A program made the translations under genes and the position numbers. Below are positions 43,745 to 54,981 of a DNA stretch of 54,981 nucleotides, piece after piece. Below the pieces are notes generated by a model. It searched no databases, was not told the DNA's origin, and was given only the letters and a program-made list of their open reading frames with translations. This stretch comes from Deltaproteobacteria bacterium (GTDB lineage: Bacteria > Myxococcota > UBA727 > VGSZ01): the NCBI GenBank assembly GCA_016874845.1, contig VGSZ01000007.1:1-54981 (forward strand), read 5' to 3'. Positions within the stretch are counted from its first letter, which is position 1. Each line of letters opens with the position of its first letter.

Positions 43745-45038
43745 CGCCGGTGGGGTCGTTGCCGAGGACGACGCGCCGCAGGCGCGGCTGCGCCAGCGTG
43801 GCGCAGTGCGCGCCAGCCTCGACGACGACCCAGCGGCGCCGCATCTTGTGGGCGACGGCGGCGGTGGTGCCCGCGCCGCCAAACGGGTCGAGCACGACGT
43901 CGCCGGGTCGCGTGAACAGGCGCAGCAGACGACGCAGCAGGCGCTCGGGCTTCTTGCTGCTCTTGAACGCCACGCCGCCCTCGAGGTCGACGTTGCCCAT
44001 GTCGAGGTGGAAGCCGTCCCACCAGTCGCCGAGGATGTTCGTGAGCGCCCGCCGGTCGGGGCCGCCGGTCTGGTCGACGTGGCGCAGCTTCAGCGACAGC
44101 GAGATCAGCTGGTCGACGCCGCTGCGCGTGCGCCGCAGCCGGTACGTCGTGCCCGCGAAGGTGCGAGCCTGCACGGCGTCTTCGGCGGCGCCCGCGAGCA
44201 GCGTGCCCGCCGCGAGCGCCCGCACGGCGGGGGCCGGCGCGGTGTGGGTGCGGCAGATGCGCTCGGCGTGGGTCAAGACGAAGGCGCGAAAGTCGGCGCT
44301 TCGTTCGTACAGCGAAGCGAGGCTGCGACCGGCGTGGGGCAGCCCGAGCCGACGCAACAGCGTGGCGACTTCGTCTTTGTCGATGAGCGGGGAGAATGTG
44401 GCGAGGTCGGGCGACAGCAGCAACGAATAATGGTCGTCGTAGGCCAGGGTCTCTTCGTAGGCCTTTTCGTGCAAGGTCAGGCGGCGCGCGTAGACGTGGA
44501 CGTGCTCGACGTTCTTCACCAGCGTGCGGTCGGTGTGTTCGATCTTGAAGCCCGACGTCGCCGACATCCGCACCGCAAGGGTGGTCACGTAGGCCTTGCG
44601 GCCAAAGACCTCGTCAAGGAGCACCTTCAGGTACGCCGCCTCGGTACGGTCGGTCTGGGCGACGACAACGCCGTCTTCGGCGAGCAGCGGGCGCAGCGCC
44701 ACGAGCAGGTCGTGCATGCGCGCCAGCCAGGCGCCGTGCTCGTGGTCGTCGTCGTAGTGGGCGAAGCGCTGGCCGGTGTTGTAGGGCGGGTCGAGGTAGA
44801 CGCAGGCCACGCGGCCCTGCAGCGACGGTGCCAGCGCTGCCAGCGCGGCGCGGTTGTCGCCGTGCACGAGCAGGTTGTCGGTGGTCGGCGCCGGGTCCCC
44901 GGCGCGGGCGTCGGGGGCCGGGGGCGCCAGCACCGACAGCGCCTCGTCCTCGCGCAGCGCGCACGGCGGCGCGGGCGGCGCCGGGGGCTGGTCGCGCCCC
45001 GGCCACAGCAATGTGATGGGCCCGCGCGCCGTCGTCAT
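43638..45038 (-). CDS. Beta-class DNA methyltransferase (type III Mod-like)
   Basis: NLLVHGDNRAALAALAPSLQGRVACVYLDPPYNTG; VLDPFGGAGTTAAVAHKM. Confidence 0.92.
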   Translation of the reverse strand: MTTARGPITLLWPGRDQPPAPPAPPCALREDEALSVLAPPAPDARAGDPAPTTDNLLVHGDNRAALAALAPSLQGRVACVYLDPPYNTGQRFAHYDDDHEHGAWLARMHDLLVALRPLLAEDGVVVAQTDRTEAAYLKVLLDEVFGRKAYVTTLAVRMSATSGFKIEHTDRTLVKNVEHVHVYARRLTLHEKAYEETLAYDDHYSLLLSPDLATFSPLIDKDEVATLLRRLGLPHAGRSLASLYERSADFRAFVLTHAERICRTHTAPAPAVRALAAGTLLAGAAEDAVQARTFAGTTYRLRRTRSGVDQLISLSLKLRHVDQTGGPDRRALTNILGDWWDGFHLDMGNVDLEGGVAFKSSKKPERLLRRLLRLFTRPGDVVLDPFGGAGTTAAVAHKMRRRWVVVEAGAHCATLAQPRLRRVVLGNDPTGVTAAEGWTGGGGFRFVALAPPASTTTAAPSSPPER

Positions 45039-46109
45039 GGGCCCGGCCCGGCGCCGGTGCGGCGGCGGCCAGCGACCCACGCCTGCAGCACGAGCCACGC
45101 GAGGCGGAAGTCGTCGTCGTCCCACAGGTCGGTGGTGGCGTCGGGCGGACGCGCGGCGGCGCGGCGCTGCAGGCGGTCGACGAGGCCGTCGACGAAGGCG
45201 GTGACGACGCGGTCGTCGACGACGACGCGGTCGACGTCGAGCACGTAGGGCGCGCGGCCGGTGGCGTCATCGACGACGGCGAGCACGCGGGCGCGGTCGA
45301 CGGCGGCGCCCTGCCCCCACAGCCGCTCGAAGGGCACGACGTCGACACGCTGGGCGGAGGCGGTGGGCAGCTGTGCCTGCAGCGACGGGCGGGTGGCGGC
45401 CAGCGCCGCGAGGCGCTCGCGCTGCGTTGGCGAGGCGAGGGCGAGGGTCTGGCCGAGGGCGTGCTCCAGCGGCGCCCGCGCGTCGGCGGGCAGCGCCGCC
45501 CACGTCGACGGCTGCAGCGCGGCGTCGAGGAACGCCGCCGGCGGCAGCAGGTACAGGTAGCGCCGGGCGATGAACGCGCCGCGCAGCGACGGGTCGCGCT
45601 GCACCAGGGCCCACAGCGCGGCGGCGTCGTCGGGGGCCACCTGCAGGCGGCCTTGCTGCAGCGTCGCGGCAAAATCGGTGGCGCCCCGCTGCCACACCGG
45701 CCCGCCGACGGTGGCCTGAAGGACGCGGGCGCGCTCGGCGTCGAAGAAGCCCCGCGCGCGCACGAGGGCCTCGCCGTCGGCGAGGCCGTGGCGGCGCTCG
45801 CCGCGCAGGAAGGCGGGCCAGGGGCCCTCGCCGGTCTGCAGCTCGGGCACCGCCGTGGTCGTCGGCGGCGGCGATGGATCGGGCGCGAAGCGGGCGACGA
45901 GCTGCAAGCGATCGCCAAGGCGGGCGGCGAAGGCGCCCTCGGGGGGTTGGGGCGAGAACAGCGCACGCAGCAGATGATCGACGCCGGTGACGAGCCACGT
46001 GCCGGCGCCGGCGTCGACGCCCGTGGGCCAGCGCCCGGCGACGCGGGCGAGGAAGTCGAGGCGGAGCACGCCGCCGTACAGCGCGCGCAGCGGCAGGCCG
46101 GCGAGCTTC
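45035..46109 (-). CDS. Protein of unknown function encoded between helicase and methyltransferase
   Basis: 358-aa ORF; GTGA overlap with the upstream helicase stop and ATGA overlap with the downstream methyltransferase start; no family recognised. Confidence 0.75.
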
Positions 46110-49100
46110 ACCGCGCACCTCCGCCGCGCCCGCGCGGCACGCAGAACACCGCCACCAGCGGGTCGTCGACGCGCACGGGGGCACCCTTCGACGGCGCGAG
46201 CAGGTGGCCGTAGACGCGGGCCTGCCGCTCGCCGGCGGCCTGCTGGGCCGCCGGGGCGCCGAAGGCAGTCTTGTACTCGACGACGGACAGCGCGCGGGCG
46301 GCGGTGACGACGAGACCGTCGAGCACGCCGCGCACCAGCCGCGGGCCGTGGGCGGCGTCGTCGTCCCCGGGCGCGAGGACGACGTCGCCCCTGGGGTCTC
46401 GCGGCGGCGAGGGCGGGGCGAAGGAGCCGTCGTCGACGCCCCAGATCGGGACCTCGGGCAGCACCGCGCGCGCGTCGGCGAAGGCGGCGAGCACCGCGGC
46501 GACGGCGACGGCGTTGTCGTCGTGCTGCAGCACGACCACGGCCTGCTCGCCGCGCCAGCCGCGGCCGCGCGACCACGCGAGGGCCCGCGTCGTCGCGTCA
46601 GGGAGGGCGCGCACCCAGGCGAGGCGCTCGAGCAGCTGGTGCAGCCCCGAGCCCACCTGCATGCGTCGCCACGCCGCCTCGTGGTCGTAGGGCCGCGCGG
46701 GCGAAGACGACGACGAAGGCGACGACGACGACGACGAAGGCGGCGACGACGCAGGGCCGGCGTGGGCGTCGTCGTTGCCAGCCAGCGTGCGCACGCTGAC
46801 GAACGGCAGCGACGGGCGCAGCCGCGCGACGGCGGCGACGGCGGCGTGGCGCAGCGGCGCGCCGAACGCCGACGAGCGCGCTGCGGCGGGCGAGAACGGG
46901 CAGCGCGGCGCGGGCAGCGCGGCGTCAATGGGCAGGTCGCCGTCGCCGAGGTGCACGAGCAGCAGGTGATCGCGGGTGCGCGTCACCGCGACGTAGAACA
47001 GGTTGCGCTTTTCGTGCAGCAGCCGGCGCTCGACGGCGGTGTACTGCGTTCCGAGGATCGAGTGGGTCAACGACGGATCGGTGGCGCGCCCGATCTTCAG
47101 CCCCGTCGAGCCGAGCCACGGAAAGCACCGCGGCTGCAGCGCGGGCTCCAGCTCGAGCTGCCGACCAAAGTCGAACGACGAGAGGCCCGCCGCCGCCTCG
47201 CCGTCGCCGCCCCGCGCCGTGTGCGTGAGCTTCGCCGGGAAGAACTCGGCGGCCAGGTCGCCGACCACGGCGACGCGGTCGTACTCGAAGCCCTTGGACG
47301 AGTGCACCGTCGTCACCTCGAGCACGCGCCCGCCCCGAGCGGCCTTGCCCGGCCCGGGGAACCAGTCGAAGGGCAGCGTCTCGCCCTCGAAGTCGACGAC
47401 GACGGGCGACGGCTCGGGCTGCTGCCGCGCGCGCTCCTCGCGCGCCGCCAACGTCGACGCCAGCGCCCACAGCCGACGGCGGCTGCGCGCCTGCTGCTTT
47501 CCGTCGTCGCCGGTGCCGAGCAGGCGCCACAGCCCGAAGCGGTCGACGAGCCGCAACAGGCCGATGCCCTTGCCGGCGTCGCAAAGCGGCGCCGCCGCCG
47601 CCCGCGCCGCCTGCCACAGCGCGCGCGGGTGCACCTCGCCGTACGGGCCCGTCGCGGGCAGCTGCGGCACCAGCGCCTGAAGAGCCGGCAGGCACGACGG
47701 CGCGCACAACAACGTCAGCGCGTGGCCCACCGGGGCGTCGCCGCCGTCGAGCAGCGCGCCGCAGGCGTGCAGCAGCGTGACGTCGGGCAGCGGCCCGTGC
47801 GCCCAGACGGCGGCGTCGCCGCACGCCTCGGCGGTGAAGTCGACGACGTCGGCGATGCGGTAGCGCACCGGCCGCCCGGCCAGGTAGTCGCGCAGCCCGC
47901 TCTTCCACAGCGCCGAGCGCGAGCGCACGAGCACGCCGCAGTGGCCGTCGGCGAAGAACGCGTCGAGGTCGGGCCAGGCGCTCGGGCCGAGCACGTGCTT
48001 CGGCGCCGCGGCGTCGCGCCGCCAGTACTCGAGGGCCGGCGGCGTCGACGACAGCGCCTTGCCGGGCGGCGCGGCGAGGTCGTCGCGGGCGGGGTCGTAC
48101 TCCCACGCGCCGCCGCGCGAGTAGGGCTGCTGCGCCGCGGCGTTCACGAGGCCGTTCAGCGCCGCGAGGCCGGCGTGGCTCTGCACGCGGTACGAGTGGT
48201 GCAGCCGGTGCGCGCGGTGGCCGCTCGCGGCGCGGGCGTCGGGAGCGGCGTGGGCCTCGTCGTGGAAGGCGCGGAACTGCGCGGGCACCGCGCCGCGCCA
48301 CGAGTACAGCGACTGCTTCAGGTCGCCGACGATGGTGGTGCGCACCGGGCAGGCGTTGTCGCCGGCGAAGAAGGTGACGAACAGGTTCTGCAGGACGTCG
48401 GTGTCCTGCGCCTCGTCGAAGAAGAGCGCGGCGATGGGCTGCTCCTCGTCGCGCAGCCGCTGCAGGAACGCCTCGCTGCCGATGCGCTTCAAGAAGCGCA
48501 GCACGAGGAACACCAGCGCGTCGAAGTCGAACACGCCGCTGGACACCATCGACGGCAGGTAGCGCTCGCGCCCGAGCACCGACAGCAGCTGCTGCAGCAC
48601 GACGGTCGCCGACGACAGCGCCCCCTCGAGCAGCGCCACGTCGGCCGCGTGGTCGCGCAGCAGCTTGCCGAGCTCGTCGTCGGTCTTCGTCTGCGGCAGC
48701 TGCGCGAGCAGGTCGAGGTGGCGGGCGCGGACGTCGTCGTAGTCGGGGCGGTCCACCAGCGCGCGCAGCGCCGCGCCCGGCGGGCCGGCGGCCTGCAGAT
48801 CGAAGCCGAGCTCGGCGAGGAAGAACAGCTTCTGGCCCTCGGCGCGGGCGAAGCGCGCGAGCCCCTTGTGGTCGACCACCGAGTGCAGCCAGCCCGCGGC
48901 GCGGTCGGCGGCGACGTCGTCGAAGCCCGCCTGCTGCGCGAGCGCCGCGCGCACGCGGGCGATGCTCCACAGGCTCGCCCAGTGGTCGTCGACGCACTGC
49001 TGCCACAGGTCGGCGTCGCGGGCGTCGGTGGCGAAGGACACCGCGGCGGGCAGGCCGAGCTCGTAGCGAAACAGCCGCGACAGCTCGAGGCAGAAGGCGT

Positions 49101-49384
49101 GCAGCGTCGTCGCGCGCAGCGGCACGCTGGTGGCCGACAGCGTCGTCGCCGTCGTCGACATCGACGACGACGGCGCGCCGCGCGGGGCGCGCGTCAGGTC
49201 GGCCCACAGGCGGGCGCGCAGCTCCTCGACGGCGGCGTTGCTGAAGCTGAGGAACACCGTCTCGCCGAGCCGGCGCGCGGCGTCGTCGAACGAGCGGGTG
49301 GGGTTGCCGGCGGCGTCGTAGGCGAAGACGTCGTTCAGGATCGAGTACGTCTTGCCGGTGCCGGCGGACGCGCTGGTGACCTTC

Positions 49385-49392
<8 letters not shown>
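46108..49392 (-). CDS. UvrD/AddA-like superfamily 1 helicase with C-terminal nuclease-like region
   Basis: VTSASAGTGKTYSIL Walker A; ALFFDEAQDTD; TIVGDLKQSLYSWRGA; VTTVHSSKGFEYDRVAV; LFYVAVTRTRDHLLLV; C-terminal LSVVEYKTAFG. Confidence 0.93.
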
Positions 49393-52627
<3,235 letters not shown>

Positions 52628-52688
52628 GCGGGCTCTCCGGGCTGCCACCACGGCGAGCGCGGCCGTGCGCGGGGGTCAGGGCGAGGCG

Positions 52689-53828
52689 TCATTCGTCGGT
52701 GCCCGCGAACCACGCGGCCAGCGCGGCGTGGGCGGCGCGCAGCCGACGGTGGACGAGGGGAAAGCGGCCGAGCGGGACGGCGGCGCGCTCGTTGGCGGTG
52801 AACTGGTGCTGTTGTCGGCGGGCCTGCACGGTGCGCAGCACGCGGTCGGCGAAGTCGACGGCGCCGTCGTGGGCGTGCTGCAGGCCGGCCTCGGCGCAGG
52901 CGAAGGCCTCGACGAGGGCCGCGATGTCGCCGAGGACGCTGGTGGCGTCGGTGAGGAAGCGGCAGCCGGCGACGCGCTCGCGCCACGCCTGCGGGTCGGG
53001 GGCGTCGGCGCGGCGCTCCTGCAGCCACGACAGGAACGCGGCGCCGCGGTCACGGCCGATGGTGCCCATGACGAGGTCGGCGAACAGGCCCCACGCGGCG
53101 GGGTCGTCGCGCCAGGGGCGCTGTCCGTCTTCGCGGGGGCGGGCGTCGAGGGTCTTCAGGTAGTCGGAGACGCGCTCCCAGCCGCGCGGCGTGGCGACCT
53201 GGTCGAGGTTCTTCTGGAAGCCGCCCAGATCCAGCAGCACGTCGAGGTCGCGGTGCCCCTCGATGTGGTCGACGACCTCGGTGGCGACGCCGGCGGCCTT
53301 CGCCCAGCGCAGCCACTGGTCGCGGGCGTCGCTGGTGTCGAACTCGACCTGGATCATGCGGGTCTTCACCGCCGACGACAGCTCCTCGACGTAGGTGCCG
53401 TCCTCCTCGCCGAGGTTGCCGGCGGCGACGATGATGGTCTCGGGGGGCAGCGTCGCGCGCGCGCCGTCGCCCTTCTTCTCGAGGATCACGTCGAGGGCGG
53501 CGTTCAGCACCTGCGGCAGCGCGGTGTTCAGCTCGTCGAAGAAGATCACGATCTTCTTCTTTGTCGTCTTCTGGAACAGGTTGATCGGCAGGAATTCGGT
53601 GTATTCGACGCCGTCGCCGGTGCGCGGGATGCCCGACCAGTCGGTGGTGTCCATGCGCGACAGGTGCTTGACGCGCAGGTCGTAGCCGCGGTCTTCGGCG
53701 AAGCGCTTCAGCACCGTCGTCTTGCCGATGCCCGGCGGGCCATACACCATCAGCGCCGGCGGGTTCGGCATCTGGTCGAGCAGCGCGAGCATCTCGGCGA
53801 CGCGCTGCAGGCTGACGCGGGGTCTCAT
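52689..53828 (-). CDS. MoxR-type AAA+ ATPase
   Basis: LMVYGPPGIGKTTVLKRFAED; IVIFFDELNTALPQVLNAALDVILEKK; TIIVAAGNLGEEDGTYVEELSSAVKTRM. Confidence 0.92.
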   Translation of the reverse strand: MRPRVSLQRVAEMLALLDQMPNPPALMVYGPPGIGKTTVLKRFAEDRGYDLRVKHLSRMDTTDWSGIPRTGDGVEYTEFLPINLFQKTTKKKIVIFFDELNTALPQVLNAALDVILEKKGDGARATLPPETIIVAAGNLGEEDGTYVEELSSAVKTRMIQVEFDTSDARDQWLRWAKAAGVATEVVDHIEGHRDLDVLLDLGGFQKNLDQVATPRGWERVSDYLKTLDARPREDGQRPWRDDPAAWGLFADLVMGTIGRDRGAAFLSWLQERRADAPDPQAWRERVAGCRFLTDATSVLGDIAALVEAFACAEAGLQHAHDGAVDFADRVLRTVQARRQQHQFTANERAAVPLGRFPLVHRRLRAAHAALAAWFAGTDE

Positions 53829-53986
53829 CGCGGTCCCTTCGCGGGCGCGGGGCCCGCCGTCGTCCCGCGTAAAATTGCGGGGTTCATCGTCTCTCTTTTT
53901 CGTCGATCGTGACGAGCTTTCTTTGTCGCCGTCGTCTTCGTCGTGGTCCCAGTCGTGGTCCCAGTCGTGGTCGCAGTCGTGCTCAT
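53825..53986 (-). CDS. Candidate 53-aa basic protein between VWA and MoxR genes
   Basis: MSTTATTTGTTTGTTTKTTATKKARHDRRKRETMNPAILRGTTAGPAPAKGPR; ATGA overlaps at both ends. Confidence 0.45.
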   Translation of the reverse strand: MSTTATTTGTTTGTTTKTTATKKARHDRRKRETMNPAILRGTTAGPAPAKGPR

Positions 53987-54981
53987 CGGCGCCTCGCCCC
54001 CCAGTCGTCGGGGCGCAGGGCGACGACCTCGCCGCGGCAGGGCTTCACGTCGACGGTGCAGCCATGCTTCCAGACGAGCCAGACGAGGCAGTCGTCGAGG
54101 GCGCGGTACTTCGGGTCGGCGAGGTACGTGTTCACGTCGTGGTCGAGGTCGGTGACGAACAGGACGAGGTCGGGGCGGGGCTGGCGCCGGCGCGCGGTGG
54201 CGGCGCGCTCGACGACGACGCCGGGCGCCTCGGTGGGCGGGTCGTTCCAGCGCAGGAGCACGTCGAGGGCGGCGCCGTAGTGGGTGGCGCCGCCGCAGGG
54301 CAGCCGCAGGCCCGTGAGCTCCTCGACGGTGCGGATCTCGCGCAGCAGCGTGTGCTCGGCGGCGACGCTGCCCACCGCCAGGCCGCTCGGGTTGCCGTAG
54401 ACGCGGGCCAGCCGCTGCAGGGCGGCGTAGATGGCGCCGAGCGTCGCGGGGAACTGCCCGTCGAGGAACGGCTCCATGCTGCCCGAGACGTCGACGAGGA
54501 CGACGACGTCGCCGGGGCGCTTCTGCCGGATCGCGCCGGGGCGCAGGCCGGGCAGCTTGCGGCCGACCTTCTTCCACGTCGAGCGCTTCTGCGCCGGGCT
54601 CAGGCGCTTCACGTAGCGGCGCAGGATCGGAAACAGCGCGAAGTTGCGCCCGTCGCCCACGCGCCGCAGCGCCCAGCCCGGCGAGCCGGTCCCGCCGGCG
54701 GCGGCCAGGGGCCGATCGCGGTGGCGGGCCGCGCGCTCCTTCGCCTTGCGGATCGCGTCGGCAAAGAGGTCGTCGAGGGGATCGCGGGCGCCTTTGCCGT
54801 CGTCGTCGCCTTCGCCGTCGCCGTCGTCGCCTTCGTCGTCCTCGCCTTCGCCGTCGCCGTCGCCCTCGCCGTCGCCCTCGCCGTCGCCGTCGTCCTCGCC
54901 GTGACCCTCTCCTTCGCCCTCTCCTTCGCCCTCTCCTTCGCCCTCTCCTTCGCCCTCTCCTTCGCCCTCTCCTTCGCCCTC
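53983..54981 (-). CDS. VWA-like (DUF2201/CoxE-type) protein, C-terminal part; upstream region is a GE/GD-rich linker running off the window
   Basis: DVVVLVDVSGSMEPFLDGQFPATLGAIYAALQRL...LPCGGATHYGAALDVLLRW...PDLVLFVTDLDHD; minus-strand frame stays open to 54981. Confidence 0.88.
   Translation of the reverse strand, partial: EGEGEGEGEGEGEGEGEGEGEGEGEGHGEDDGDGEGDGEGDGDGEGEDDEGDDGDGEGDDDGKGARDPLDDLFADAIRKAKERAARHRDRPLAAAGGTGSPGWALRRVGDGRNFALFPILRRYVKRLSPAQKRSTWKKVGRKLPGLRPGAIRQKRPGDVVVLVDVSGSMEPFLDGQFPATLGAIYAALQRLARVYGNPSGLAVGSVAAEHTLLREIRTVEELTGLRLPCGGATHYGAALDVLLRWNDPPTEAPGVVVERAATARRRQPRPDLVLFVTDLDHDVNTYLADPKYRALDDCLVWLVWKHGCTVDVKPCRGEVVALRPDDWGARRR
54891..54981. repeat. (GAGGGCGAAGGA)n tract at the window end, minus-strand sense
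   Basis: ccctctccttcg repeats to the last base. Confidence 0.9.

Noticed and set aside
41958-45038. tRNA-Ala as integration site of a genomic island carrying the methyltransferase/nuclease operon
   Set aside because: The operon lies on the 5' side of the tRNA, there is no integrase, and I saw no direct repeat of the tRNA 3' end.

Overview
The window is 55 kb of very GC-rich DNA. Coding style (MYXO-CTERM-like C-termini, OmpA/TSP3 proteins, GEGEGE linkers, Cys-rich CxxDxxC proteins, PilZ-AMIN) suggests a myxobacterium or other deltaproteobacterial relative. Both ends lie inside (GAGGGN)n Gly-Glu repeats, so it may be a whole contig broken at microsatellites. Housekeeping genes are dnaK, rpsR, atpG, nuoA, groES-groEL with a CIRCE operator, and tRNA-Ala(GGC). 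Regulatory and envelope genes include two histidine kinases, an HPt protein, TetR, an adenylate cyclase, a sigma-factor/membrane fusion and an H1-like nucleoid protein. The best candidate for an undescribed system is the tightly overlapping minus-strand operon at about 43.6-55 kb: VWA, a 53-aa ORF, MoxR ATPase, AddB-like nuclease, AddA/UvrD-like helicase, an unknown protein and a beta-class DNA methyltransferase. It converges on a second, Eco57I-like DNA methyltransferase. Other notable items are a two-copy intergenic structured repeat with a conserved hairpin but divergent stem sequence, a dense cluster of frame lesions at 36.6-38.9 kb, and scattered one-base homopolymer frameshifts. All calls come from reading sequence and ORFs; no database search was run.
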